28,102 nucleotides of DNA from NCBI GenBank assembly GCA_013393545.1, contig JABXHG010000186.1:1-28102 (forward strand), read 5' to 3'. The notes beneath the pieces were generated by a model that was not told the origin of the DNA, searched no databases, and saw nothing but the letters and a program-made list of their open reading frames with translations. This document shows positions 15,637-23,262 of this stretch, one piece after another. Origin of the DNA: Alteromonadaceae bacterium (GTDB lineage: Bacteria; Pseudomonadota; Gammaproteobacteria; Pseudomonadales; Oleiphilaceae). Each line of letters begins with the position of its first letter. Positions within the stretch are counted from its first letter, which is position 1. The position numbers were made by a program, and so were the translations under genes.

Positions 15637-16163
15637 TCACCTCAGAAACCCATCGCAACGTACTGAATTTCATCCTGTTCCAGACAGGCTGGCTGGTGTG
15701 CGTACTGTTTCCAAGCCGGTGGTCCGTGGCGGTGATTGCGGTGTTATTGATTGCCCATTTCACGCTGGTTAGCCAACGGCGGTTCTCTGAGCTCCAGTTC
15801 ATCGGCCTGGGGCTGGTACTGGGTAGCCTGATGGATACCCTCTGGTTCCGCGCCGGCGTACTGGGCATTGCCGGAGAGGAAGAAGCGATTCTGGCCGCAC
15901 CGCCCTGGCTGGTAGCCATCTGGGCGATCTTCATGACCACCCTGTGCCACTCCCTGTATTGGGTCGGCCGCACCAAATGGCTACCGTTTGTGCTGGCGCC
16001 CGTTGCCGGGCCGTTTGCCTACTGGTCGGCCAGCAAGCTGGGCATCGTCACCCTGCCCGACACCCTGGTGTCGTTGGCCGCGATGGCGGTTGGCTGGCTG
16101 GTGCTGTTTCCACTTTTGCTTTTTATTCGCCGGGCCCTTTACACGGAGCTTGAAGCCGCATGA
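15633..16163 (+). CDS. DUF2878 family membrane protein
   Basis: This 176-aa hydrophobic protein has about five membrane-spanning stretches, near residues 10-50, 58-75, 85-105, 115-135 and 145-165. It matches the DUF2878 family in size and in segments such as LIGLGLVLGSLMDTLWFRAGVL and WLVAIWAIFMTTLCHSLYW. The family has no known function but is a regular companion of the Cfa-like/DUF1365 cluster. It starts within the methyltransferase stop (ATGA) and ends within the next start (ATGA). A role as membrane partner for lipid modification or transport is inference. Confidence 0.85.
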   Translation: MITSETHRNVLNFILFQTGWLVCVLFPSRWSVAVIAVLLIAHFTLVSQRRFSELQFIGLGLVLGSLMDTLWFRAGVLGIAGEEEAILAAPPWLVAIWAIFMTTLCHSLYWVGRTKWLPFVLAPVAGPFAYWSASKLGIVTLPDTLVSLAAMAVGWLVLFPLLLFIRRALYTELEAA

Positions 16164-16681
16164 ACCACTCGAAGCTGTCTGTGGCCTGTTTGGCCTCCCT
16201 GCTGCTATCACCGATGGCACTGGCCGGAACGTTCGAGTTCCAGGGCCAAGCCATCGCGGATAACGGCGACACGCTCTACACCGAGCACCATCAAATGCAG
16301 GGTGAATGCAACGCAGGCAGCTTCGCCCCGACTCAGCACCGGGTAGAATACCGCAGCCCGGCCGGCGAAGCGTTTGGCGAGAAACAACTGGCGTTCGAGC
16401 GCAGCCCACTGATGCCGGTGGTCAGTTTCACCCAGCCGAAATTCGGCGAGCAAATGGATATTCGCTACAGCGCAAACAATCAAGTCAACATCGACTGGCA
16501 AACCCCGGAAGGTAAGCGGCAACGCTACTCAATCGGCATTCCCGAGCAGCTGGTGGTGGATTCCGGCTTTGATCACTTTGACCGCCACCATTCGTTATCA
16601 GGTAAACCGCTACCCGGACTGCCCGCTGCTGCCCTGAGTGATTGGTTTATGCTGCGGCCACCCGCCTTGTGGGTATGGTAA
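16160..16681 (+). CDS. Secreted hypothetical protein of the lipid operon, possibly shortened
   Basis: The 173-aa product has a clear signal peptide, with hydrophobic residues 6-21 and a likely cut after ALA (SPMALAG). The mature part begins TFEFQGQAIADNGDTLYTEHHQM and looks like a periplasmic beta-rich protein; I do not assign it to a named family. After VVDSGFDHFDRHHS the sequence turns into an unusual tail ending DWFMLRPPALWVW. A different frame across the same bases reads LTATIRYQVNRYPDCPLLP and then stops. A frameshift or deletion may therefore have removed the normal C-terminus. It is the last gene of the operon and overlaps DUF2878 by ATGA. Confidence 0.7.
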   Translation: MNHSKLSVACLASLLLSPMALAGTFEFQGQAIADNGDTLYTEHHQMQGECNAGSFAPTQHRVEYRSPAGEAFGEKQLAFERSPLMPVVSFTQPKFGEQMDIRYSANNQVNIDWQTPEGKRQRYSIGIPEQLVVDSGFDHFDRHHSLSGKPLPGLPAAALSDWFMLRPPALWVW

Positions 16682-16718
16682 ACTCGCGCGCAAACCGACC
16701 CAGAGGACCGACACACCC

Positions 16719-17531
16719 ATGATGTTTGTTTCTTTCAACGTCAACAGCATTCGCACCCGCCTGCATCAGCTCCAGGCCGTGATCGACGAACTGAACCCGG
16801 ACTTCATCGGCCTGCAGGAAACCAAGGTCACCGACGAACAGTTTCCGGCAGATGACATCCGTAACATGGGTTACCACGTGCACTTCCACGGCCAGAAAAC
16901 CCACTACGGCGTGGCCCTGCTCTCCCGCCAGGAGCCTGAGAACGTGGTCAAAGGCTATCCCTGGGATGGCGAGGAAGCCCAGAAGCGGCTGATTACCGGC
17001 CAGTTCACCGTTAACGGTGAGCGCCTGACTGTGATCAACGGCTATTTTCCCCAGGGCGAAAGCCGGGACCACCCGATCAAATTCCCCGCCAAGGAAAAAT
17101 TTTACGCCGACCTGATGAGCTGGCTGGACCAGCTGAAAGACCAACCCGGCCAGATCGTGGTGATGGGCGATATGAACATTTCCCCCACCGACAAGGACAT
17201 CGGCATCGGCGCCGACAACGCCAAGCGCTGGCTGCGCACCGGCAAGTGCAGCTTCCTGCCGGAAGAACGGGAATGGTTGGCACAGGTAGAACAACGGGGT
17301 TTTACCGATGTATTCCGCCACCTGCACCCGGACGAGGCCGACACCTTCAGCTGGTTTGACTACCGCAGCCGCGGCTTTGAGCGTGACCCCAAGCGAGGCC
17401 TGCGGATTGATCTGATCATGGCCAGCGACAATCTGCTGCCCAAGGCGAGTAGCGCCGGCGTAAGCTACGACATTCGCGGCATGGAGCGCCCTTCGGACCA
17501 CTGCCCGGTCTGGGCCAAATTCGAGCTATAA
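16719..17531 (+). CDS. xthA: Exodeoxyribonuclease III
   Basis: The 270-aa enzyme aligns along its length with E. coli exonuclease III (268 aa), the Mg-dependent AP endonuclease and 3'-5' exonuclease of base-excision repair. Diagnostic stretches are LQETKVTDEQFP (metal-binding Glu), HYGVALLSR, VINGYFPQGESRDHP, VMGDMNISPTDKDIG (catalytic Asp and Asn), FSWFDYRSRGF and the final PSDHCPVWAKFEL with the catalytic Asp-His. The frame is open further upstream, but the homologous start is MMFVSFNVNSIRTR, preceded by AGAGGA eleven bases away. A TATGGTAAACT extended -10-like box lies at 16674-16684, so it may have its own promoter. Confidence 0.96.
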   Translation: MMFVSFNVNSIRTRLHQLQAVIDELNPDFIGLQETKVTDEQFPADDIRNMGYHVHFHGQKTHYGVALLSRQEPENVVKGYPWDGEEAQKRLITGQFTVNGERLTVINGYFPQGESRDHPIKFPAKEKFYADLMSWLDQLKDQPGQIVVMGDMNISPTDKDIGIGADNAKRWLRTGKCSFLPEEREWLAQVEQRGFTDVFRHLHPDEADTFSWFDYRSRGFERDPKRGLRIDLIMASDNLLPKASSAGVSYDIRGMERPSDHCPVWAKFEL

Positions 17532-17556
17532 CGCTTATAGCTAACGTAATGTCCGT

Positions 17557-17576
17557 GCCCGGCTCCACAGCCGGGC
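17557..17576 (+). terminator. GC-rich hairpin after xthA
   Basis: GCCCGGCT and AGCCGGGC form a perfect 8-bp stem around CCAC, 25 bases after the xthA stop. It is followed by AAATCTGTTATTATT, a poor U-tract, so termination is likely but may be partial. Confidence 0.6.
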
Positions 17577-17600
17577 AAATCTGTTATTATTGCCCTCCGA

Positions 17601-17612
17601 TATAACCTTATA
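17601..17612. promoter_or_regulatory. AT-rich inverted repeat before the sulfur genes, possible operator
   Basis: TATAA-CC-TTATA is a short perfect inverted repeat 27 bp before the first YeeE/YedE start. Similar gene sets in other bacteria are controlled by ArsR-type sulfide sensors (BigR/SqrR) that bind AT-rich dyads. No such regulator gene is visible here, so the link is speculative. Confidence 0.3.
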
Positions 17613-17639
17613 CCTGAAAACCTTCATCCGGAGACGACG

Positions 17640-18077
17640 ATGATTGATATCGCCTGGAGCCAATTCACCCCCGGCGCCGCACTGACCGGTGGCCTGCTGA
17701 TCGGCCTGGCTGCTGCCGCCTTCCTGTTGCTGAACGGCCGTATTGCCGGCATCAGCGGCATTCTGGGCGGGCTGCTCACCCCACGGAAAAACGACATTCT
17801 CTGGCGCATAGCCTTCCTGGCTGGTTTGATCGGCGCACCGATACTCTGGGCCCTGGCCAGCGAGTTGCCACCCATCGAAATCAACGCTGGCTACCCGGCC
17901 ATCATCCTTGCCGGCCTGCTGGTGGGCATCGGCACCCGTTATGCCTCCGGCTGCACCAGCGGCCACGGCGTGTGCGGCCTGTCCCGTTTGTCCCCGCGTT
18001 CGCTGGTTGCCACCCTGAGTTTCATGGCTCTGGGTTTTGGCACCGTGTTTATCAGTCGTCACGTACTGGGAGCCTGA
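17640..18077 (+). CDS. YeeE/YedE family membrane protein, first half-transporter
   Basis: The 145-aa protein has four hydrophobic helices and the conserved pair of cysteines in [11 protein letters not shown] (C105 and C112), the signature of YeeE/YedE proteins. These are relatives of the thiosulfate channel TsuA, in which such cysteines guide thiosulfate through the inner membrane. Here the protein is half-size and paired with a second half encoded next, as in the PmpA/PmpB pairs of other bacteria. A CGGAGA site precedes the ATG. It opens a three-gene sulfur set ending in a TIGR01244 sulfurtransferase. Confidence 0.88.
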   Translation: MIDIAWSQFTPGAALTGGLLIGLAAAAFLLLNGRIAGISGILGGLLTPRKNDILWRIAFLAGLIGAPILWALASELPPIEINAGYPAIILAGLLVGIGTRYASGCTSGHGVCGLSRLSPRSLVATLSFMALGFGTVFISRHVLGA

Positions 18078-18080
18078 GCC

Positions 18081-18548
18081 ATGAAATACAACATTGCTTC
18101 GCTGCTGGCCGGCCTGATCTTCGGCCTGGGCTTGATTGTTTCCGGCATGGCGAACCCGGAAAAAGTACTCGGCTTTCTGGACATCGCCGGTGCCTGGGAC
18201 CCGTCGCTGGCATTCGTAATGGCCGGAGCCATTATCGTGGGCGTGGTTGCGTTCACCGTGGCTCGCAAACGCACGCTGTCATTCCTCGGTTTCAACATGA
18301 CACTGCCGGCCAACAACCGCATTGAAAAACGGCTTATCATTGGCAGCATGATGTTCGGTATCGGCTGGGGCATTGCCGGTTTTTGCCCGGGCCCGGCACT
18401 GGTCGCGCTCGGCGCCGGTGAAGCCAAAGGCGTAGTATTCGTGGCCTCTATGGTTGCCGGTATGGTGATCTTTGAACTGTTCGAACGGAAAAAAACCGCA
18501 AGCGCGCAAACGGGGATTGGCAACACACCCCGCAGCAAGGCAGCCTGA
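18081..18548 (+). CDS. YeeE/YedE-related membrane protein, second half-transporter
   Basis: The 155-aa protein has about four membrane helices (near residues 5-25, 45-62, 85-108 and 112-132) and the motif GFCPGPALVALGAG with C102, which corresponds to a cysteine site of TsuA-like channels. LIFGLGLIVSGMANPEKVLGFLD at the start is typical of the DUF6691/PmpB-like half. It starts three bases after the first half ends, so the two should be made together and form one channel. Thiosulfate or another reduced sulfur compound is the expected substrate. The last twenty residues are polar. Confidence 0.88.
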   Translation: MKYNIASLLAGLIFGLGLIVSGMANPEKVLGFLDIAGAWDPSLAFVMAGAIIVGVVAFTVARKRTLSFLGFNMTLPANNRIEKRLIIGSMMFGIGWGIAGFCPGPALVALGAGEAKGVVFVASMVAGMVIFELFERKKTASAQTGIGNTPRSKAA

Positions 18549-18578
18549 TTGACACATCCTTAATGACGGGAGATTCCC

Positions 18579-19007
18579 ATGGAAATCCGCACAATCGATG
18601 AAAACATCTCGGTAGCCCCGCAAATCGCGGTGGAAGACGTCGCCGAAATCGCCAAGCTGGGCTTTAAAACCCTGGTCGCCAACCGCCCGGACCGGGAAGA
18701 GCCCGGCCAGCCGTCCATGGCCGACATGGAAGCAGAAGCCAAAGCCGCTGGCCTGAATTGGGTCTACATGCCGGTGGAATCCGGCAATATCACCGACCAG
18801 GACGTGGACAACTTCGCGCCCATGATCCGCGATGCCGAAAAGCCCGTATTCGCTTTCTGCCGTTCAGGCACCCGCTGTACCATTCTCTGGGCCCTGAGCA
18901 GCGCCCGCGAGCACCAGCCGGAAGAACTTTTGTCCAAATCGCAGAACGCCGGTTACGATATTTCCGGCCTCGTTCCGCGTATGATGCAACAGGCTCAAAA
19001 ACCCTAA
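18579..19007 (+). CDS. TIGR01244 family sulfurtransferase/phosphatase-like protein
   Basis: This 142-aa cytosolic protein has the cysteine loop FCRSGTRC (C94, R99), shared by rhodanese-like and dual-specificity-phosphatase-like proteins of the TIGR01244 family. The start IRTIDENISVAPQIAVEDVAEIAKLGFKTLVANRPDREEPGQP is characteristic. The same domain forms the N-terminus of the Blh/BigR-regulated sulfide-detoxifying protein in other bacteria, there fused to a persulfide-dioxygenase-like domain. Here it stands alone, just after the two transporter halves. A role in moving sulfane sulfur is likely. AGGAG-like GGGAGA lies before the ATG. Confidence 0.88.
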   Translation: MEIRTIDENISVAPQIAVEDVAEIAKLGFKTLVANRPDREEPGQPSMADMEAEAKAAGLNWVYMPVESGNITDQDVDNFAPMIRDAEKPVFAFCRSGTRCTILWALSSAREHQPEELLSKSQNAGYDISGLVPRMMQQAQKP

Positions 19008-19025
19008 TTTTCAGACAAGCGGATA

Positions 19026-20144
19026 ATGTCCATGCCCTACACAGGAACCGAAAATTTCAGCCACAACCAGCCGGAACGTATTGGTGTGCTCGTCACCAAT
19101 CTGGGAACGCCAGACGCTCCGACCACCCCGGCCCTGCGCCGGTACCTGGCCGAGTTTCTGTGGGATCCCCGGGTGGTGGAAGTGCTCCGGCCAATCTGGT
19201 GGATGATCCTGCACGGCGTGATTCTGCGCATTCGTCCGAAGAAAAGCGCCGAGGCTTACGCCAGTGTCTGGGAGCCGGAAGGCTCGCCGCTGCTGATCCA
19301 CACCGCCAACCAGGCCGAGGGCATCCGCGACGCTCTGAAGAAAAAGTACGGCAACAACGTGGTGGTCGGCTTTGCCATGCGCTATGGCAATCCGTCCATC
19401 AGCAAAGTGCTGCAGGAGATGCAGCAACAGGGGGTGCGCAAGCTGGTGGTGCTGCCGCTGTACCCGCAGTATTCCGCGTCTACCACCGCGTCCACCTTTG
19501 ATGCCATCTCCGCCGACTTTACCCGCCGGCGCTGGCTGCCGGATTTCCGGTTTATTTCCCATTACCACGATTACCCGGCCTATATCGAAGCCATGGCCAA
19601 ACACATCGAGGACTACTGGGAGAAAAACGGGCGCAACGAGAAGCTGATTCTCTCCTACCACGGCGTGCCGCTGAAATACCTGCTCAAGGGCGACCCGTAC
19701 CACTGCGAATGCCACAAGACTTCGCGCCTGCTGGCCGAGCGCCTGGGCCTGGGCAAAGACGAGTACATGACCACCTTCCAGTCCCGCTTTGGCCGGGAAG
19801 AGTGGCTGCAACCCTACACCGATGAAACCCTGAAGGCCCTGCCGGGCAAAGGCGTGAAATCGATTGATGTGTTCTGCCCCGGTTTCTCTTCCGATTGCCT
19901 GGAAACCATCGAGGAAATCAACGAGGAAAACCGCGAGTACTTCATGGAAGCTGGCGGCGACGGTTTTGGCTACATCCCATGCCTGAACGCCACGCCCGGG
20001 CATATTGATGCGCTGGTGCAATTGGTGGAAGATAACCTGCAGGGTTGGGCCGTGCCGGATAACAACCCGGACGAGCTGAATGCTCGTGCCGATCGCGCCA
20101 AAGAGCGCAAAGAGGCAACGTTTCCCGGCCGTACAGACATCTGA
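19026..20144 (+). CDS. hemH: Ferrochelatase
   Basis: HemH inserts Fe2+ into protoporphyrin IX, the last step of protoheme synthesis. The 372-aa sequence carries GVLVTNLGTPDAPTTPALRRYLAEFLWDPRVVE near the start, LPLYPQYSASTTAS, the metal-handling histidine H212 in LSYHGVPLKYLLKGDPYHCECHKTS, and the FCPGFSSDCLETIEEI segment with the active-site glutamates. Several cysteines near YHCEC and CPGFSSDC could, by analogy with other ferrochelatases, bind a 2Fe-2S cluster, but this is untested. An ATG two codons later is an equal candidate start. It lies 18 bp after the sulfurtransferase and 30 bp before pxpA. Confidence 0.96.
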   Translation: MSMPYTGTENFSHNQPERIGVLVTNLGTPDAPTTPALRRYLAEFLWDPRVVEVLRPIWWMILHGVILRIRPKKSAEAYASVWEPEGSPLLIHTANQAEGIRDALKKKYGNNVVVGFAMRYGNPSISKVLQEMQQQGVRKLVVLPLYPQYSASTTASTFDAISADFTRRRWLPDFRFISHYHDYPAYIEAMAKHIEDYWEKNGRNEKLILSYHGVPLKYLLKGDPYHCECHKTSRLLAERLGLGKDEYMTTFQSRFGREEWLQPYTDETLKALPGKGVKSIDVFCPGFSSDCLETIEEINEENREYFMEAGGDGFGYIPCLNATPGHIDALVQLVEDNLQGWAVPDNNPDELNARADRAKERKEATFPGRTDI

Positions 20145-20174
20145 CGCCTCACAACGCCGGAACACCGCACCGCC

Positions 20175-20915
20175 ATGAAACTGAACTGTGACCTGGGAGA
20201 AAGCTACGGCGCCTGGCAAATGGGCCAGGACGAACGCGTGATGCCGCTGATCGACATGGCCAATGTGGCCTGCGGCTTTCACGCGGCCGACCCCATGGTC
20301 ATCCGCCGTACCCTGGCCCTGGCAGCGGAACATGGTGTGGAAGTGGGAGCCCACCCCTCATACCATGATCTCCCCGGCTTCGGGCGGCGCTCGATTCACC
20401 ACACCCCGGAAGAAATCGAAGCGTTGATGCTTTATCAACTCGGTGCGCTGGAAGGCATGTGCCGCCGTGAAGGCCTGCGTATTAGCTACGTAAAACCCCA
20501 CGGTGCGCTCAACAACGACATGATGCGCAACCCGGAACTGCTGAAGGCCGTGCTGCGCTCGGTACGCTGCTTCCGCGAAGGCCTGCCGCTGATGATCCCG
20601 GTCACCAACCGCTATCGTGAACACCAGGCCATGGCCGCCGACATTGGCGTGCCCCTGCTGCTGGAAGCCTTCGCTGACCGCGCGTATGACGACGAAGGCC
20701 AGCTGGTTTCCCGCCGGCAAGCTGGCGCCGTGCACGAAGACCCGGCACTGGTGGTCAAACAGGCCCTGAGCTTTGCCCGCGATGGCGGCGTTTACAGCGC
20801 CACCGGCAACTGGCTGACACTGCCCGCCGACAGCCTGTGCGTTCACGGCGACAACGACGCCGCGCTGGAAGCCATTCGCGCCATCCGACAGGCGTTCACC
20901 AACCCGGAATCATGA
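20175..20915 (+). CDS. pxpA: 5-oxoprolinase subunit A (LamB/YcsF family)
   Basis: The 246-aa protein is a full-length PxpA. MKLNCDLGESYGAWQMGQDERVMPLIDMANVACGFHAADP, VGAHPSYHDLPGFGRR and YVKPHGALNNDMM are the conserved blocks. With PxpB and PxpC it forms the ATP-dependent prokaryotic 5-oxoprolinase, which opens spontaneously formed pyroglutamate to glutamate. The ATG has only a weak ribosome-binding sequence. The stop overlaps the pxpB start by ATGA, so the three pxp genes are coupled. Confidence 0.95.
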   Translation: MKLNCDLGESYGAWQMGQDERVMPLIDMANVACGFHAADPMVIRRTLALAAEHGVEVGAHPSYHDLPGFGRRSIHHTPEEIEALMLYQLGALEGMCRREGLRISYVKPHGALNNDMMRNPELLKAVLRSVRCFREGLPLMIPVTNRYREHQAMAADIGVPLLLEAFADRAYDDEGQLVSRRQAGAVHEDPALVVKQALSFARDGGVYSATGNWLTLPADSLCVHGDNDAALEAIRAIRQAFTNPES

Positions 20916-21595
20916 TTGAAGCCGCTGGTGAAGATGCGCTGCTGATCCGGTTTGGCGATGCCATCGACAGTGCCCTGCCCGCGCAAATCGCCGCCCTGTG
21001 CCAACGTATTGAAGCCCTGGAATTGCCCTGGCTGGTAGACCTGGTGCCGTCCTACACCACGCTGCTGGTGATTTACGACCCAGTTGCCGTCAATGTGTTT
21101 GAAGCCAAAGCCCGGCTTCGCCCTTTAATCGCCAGCCAACCGGAAACCACCGCCCCCGCAGCCAACTCACAGCAAGGCCGGCTGATTGAACTGCCGGTAT
21201 ACTACAGCGAGGAAACCGGCCCGGACCTGGCCTGGATAGCCGAACACACCGGACTCAGCAGCCAGCAAATCATCGAACGCCACACCGCCGAAACCTACCA
21301 GGTCTACGCCATCGGCTTTGCCCCTGGCTTCGGCTTTATGGGCCAGGTGGACCCGAGTATCGCCTGCCCCCGCAAGGACACGCCCCGCACCCGGGTACCC
21401 GCCGGCAGCGTGGGCATCGCCAACCGGCAAACCGCCGTTTATCCAAAGGCCTCCCCCGGTGGCTGGCAGCTGATCGGCCGCTGCCCGACGCGGCTGTTTG
21501 ATGAAGTGAATCTCTCGTTGCTGAAAGTGGGCGACCAGGTGCGCTTCGTGGCCATTGGCAGAGACGAATTTCTGGCTCAGGGTGGGCAGTTATGA
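20912..21595 (+). CDS. pxpB: 5-oxoprolinase subunit B (KipI family)
   Basis: The 227-aa protein has the KipI/PxpB pattern: EDALLIRFGDAID at the start, LVDLVPSYTTLLVIYDP, then YQVYAIGFAPGFGFMGQVDP and TRVPAGSVGIANRQTAVYPKASPGGWQLIGR. I start it at the ATG overlapping the pxpA stop; the frame is open upstream, but only this start matches the family. It acts with PxpC, with which it is fused in some organisms. It ends inside the pxpC start (ATGA). Confidence 0.95.
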   Translation: MIEAAGEDALLIRFGDAIDSALPAQIAALCQRIEALELPWLVDLVPSYTTLLVIYDPVAVNVFEAKARLRPLIASQPETTAPAANSQQGRLIELPVYYSEETGPDLAWIAEHTGLSSQQIIERHTAETYQVYAIGFAPGFGFMGQVDPSIACPRKDTPRTRVPAGSVGIANRQTAVYPKASPGGWQLIGRCPTRLFDEVNLSLLKVGDQVRFVAIGRDEFLAQGGQL

Positions 21596-22548
21596 ACACT
21601 CTGAAAGTCCTAAACCCCGGCATCAAAGCCACGGTTCAGGACCTTGGCCGCAAAGGCATTCGCTACCACGGCCTGGCCCGGGGCGGCGTGCTGGACCTGC
21701 GCAGCGCCGCCTGGGCCAACAAGCTGCTGGACAACGAGCGTAATGCCGCCTGCGTGGAAATCGTTTTGGGCGGGTTTCAGGCGGAAGCCCTGTCAGCCTG
21801 CGAAGTCTCAGTGACCGGCGCCTGGGCAGACGTCACGGTGAATGGTAAGCCCGTTGAGATGTGGCAGAGCCTGCAATTGGCGCCCGGCGATAAACTGGCC
21901 ATCGGCCACGCGCGGAACCACCGGCTGATCTACCTGGCAGTGCGTGGCGGTTTCAAAACGCCCGCGTGGTTTGGCAGCCATTCGGTGGTGGAGCGGGAAG
22001 CACTGGAGGGGGCCGGGCCAATACAGGCCGGCGATTTGCTGCCGGCCGGTTTGCACCAGCCTATTCAGGGCGCGCCCCGTGTTGCCCCGCCCCAGGCCTG
22101 GCAGTGGCTTGAACAATCGCCGGTACTGGGCCTGATTCCCGGCTACCAATACCAGCAATTCCAGCCTGCGGACCTGCGCCGGCTGGTTACCAGCCAATAT
22201 CAGGTATCGGATGACTCCGACCGGATGGGCTACCGCCTGACGGGAACACCGATGGCTCACCCGCCACCGGGTATTGTCTCGGAAGGGATTATCCCAGGCT
22301 CGGTACAGATACCCGGCGACGGCCAACCCATTGCCCTGCTGGCCGATTGCCAGACCATCGGCGGCTACCCCAAGCCCGGCGTGATCCCATCACTGGATTG
22401 CGGCCTGCTGGCGCAACAGCTGCCGGGCTCGGAAATCCGATTTGAATGGACAGACCCACTCACTGCGCAGAATCGGCGTCGTCTGTTTGAGCGGCAGTAT
22501 CAGCAGACGGTTTGGAGCGAGAACGGTCGCTCTCTGCATTGGCGTTAG
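21592..22548 (+). CDS. pxpC: 5-oxoprolinase subunit C (KipA/AHS2 family)
   Basis: The 318-aa protein matches KipA/PxpC: VLNPGIKATVQDLGRKGIRYHGLARGGVLDLRSAAWANKLLDN at the start, LAVRGGFKTPAWFGS, IPGYQYQQF, and DSDRMGYRLTGTPM with LLADCQTIGGYPKPGVI. The C-terminal FEWTDPLTAQNRRRLFERQ is also family-typical, so the reading frame through 22548 is real even though a minus-strand gene overlaps its last 89 bases. Confidence 0.95.
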   Translation: MNTLKVLNPGIKATVQDLGRKGIRYHGLARGGVLDLRSAAWANKLLDNERNAACVEIVLGGFQAEALSACEVSVTGAWADVTVNGKPVEMWQSLQLAPGDKLAIGHARNHRLIYLAVRGGFKTPAWFGSHSVVEREALEGAGPIQAGDLLPAGLHQPIQGAPRVAPPQAWQWLEQSPVLGLIPGYQYQQFQPADLRRLVTSQYQVSDDSDRMGYRLTGTPMAHPPPGIVSEGIIPGSVQIPGDGQPIALLADCQTIGGYPKPGVIPSLDCGLLAQQLPGSEIRFEWTDPLTAQNRRRLFERQYQQTVWSENGRSLHWR

Positions 22549-22717
22549 TGTCCAGATCCGGCACCGCCTGACAAAACGTGCATTCCTCGTTATCCACCAA
22601 AGCACCGCCCGTCTCTACATAGCGGATACGATGGCTGGCCTTGCCCCGGTTGGCAGACACGGCAAAACGCCGGCGCTCCCGCTCGGGAACTGTATTTTCA
22701 GAATCGTTGTCCGCCAT
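22460..22717 (-). CDS. Small CxxC-containing hypothetical protein
   Basis: This 85-aa gene starts at an ATG with an excellent GAGGAGG site six bases upstream, which is the main reason to believe it. The product begins MADNDSENTVPERERRRFAV, then ANRGKASHRIRYVETGGALVDNEECTFCQ with a CxxC pair (C46, C49), and ends in a long acidic, disordered-looking tail rich in Ala, Ser and Asp. No family is recognised; one metal-binding or redox-active cysteine pair is possible. The tail-coding part overlaps the end of pxpC on the opposite strand by 89 bp. It lies 50 bp downstream of the META lipoprotein gene and may share its transcript. Confidence 0.6.
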   Translation of the reverse strand: MADNDSENTVPERERRRFAVSANRGKASHRIRYVETGGALVDNEECTFCQAVPDLDTNANAESDRSRSKPSADTAAQTDDADSAQ

Positions 22718-22767
22718 GGGCGACCTCCTCGGAAGACTCAACTACGGCCCGGCGCCCCTTCAACGGT

Positions 22768-23178
22768 TTAACGGGCCAAAATCCGGCTGTCCTCACCGGT
22801 TAAAACCAACGCATTGGTGTCGTCAAGTTCAAACGACCGAACGTTTTGCAGCGCCTCCAGGAAACGACGCTCCTGGTTCATCAATGCTTCCGGGCACGCC
22901 ATCATGGTGGTGGCGGCCTTTTCGATATTCAATGTCTGGTCTTCAATGGAGTACCGGGCGAAATACTGGTTGCAGGTCGCCTTACCCGCCACCCGGTTTT
23001 CCTCGGTAAAATTCAGCGTAACCCGGGAATTGTCGATGATTCCCTCGCCGTTGATGTCTTCCACCACCCATTGCTGCCCGGTGAGCTGGTCCACCGTTAC
23101 AACGGCCTCCTGGTCTGGCTGTGTCGCACAGCCGGCCAGGGCTGTGGCGGCTAATGCGGTGAACAAAATCTTTTTCAT
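22768..23178 (-). CDS. META-domain lipoprotein, HslJ-like
   Basis: The 136-aa protein begins with a lipoprotein signal, MKKILFTALAATALAGCATQ, where LAGC gives C17 as the lipid-modified cysteine. The mature part is a META/HslJ-type domain: LTGQQWVVEDINGEGIIDNSRVTLNFTEENRVAGKATCNQYFARY, then AATTMMACPEALMNQERRFLEAL, with the usual pair of cysteines. HslJ relatives are outer-membrane-associated proteins linked to heat shock or drug tolerance in E. coli, with no known reaction. It is divergent from the pseudogene at 23263. Confidence 0.87.
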   Translation of the reverse strand: MKKILFTALAATALAGCATQPDQEAVVTVDQLTGQQWVVEDINGEGIIDNSRVTLNFTEENRVAGKATCNQYFARYSIEDQTLNIEKAATTMMACPEALMNQERRFLEALQNVRSFELDDTNALVLTGEDSRILAR

Positions 23179-23262
23179 GGGGCAATAATCCTGTGTTTAT
23201 CGGCTCGTCAGCAGATTCTCCACTAATATCAAAGATAAGTGGGCATTAAAGACGACATTACC

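Noticed and set aside
19011..20354. Minus-strand open frame of 447 codons opposite hemH
   Set aside because: The plus strand encodes full-length ferrochelatase; the minus frame has biased, low-complexity composition and no motif.
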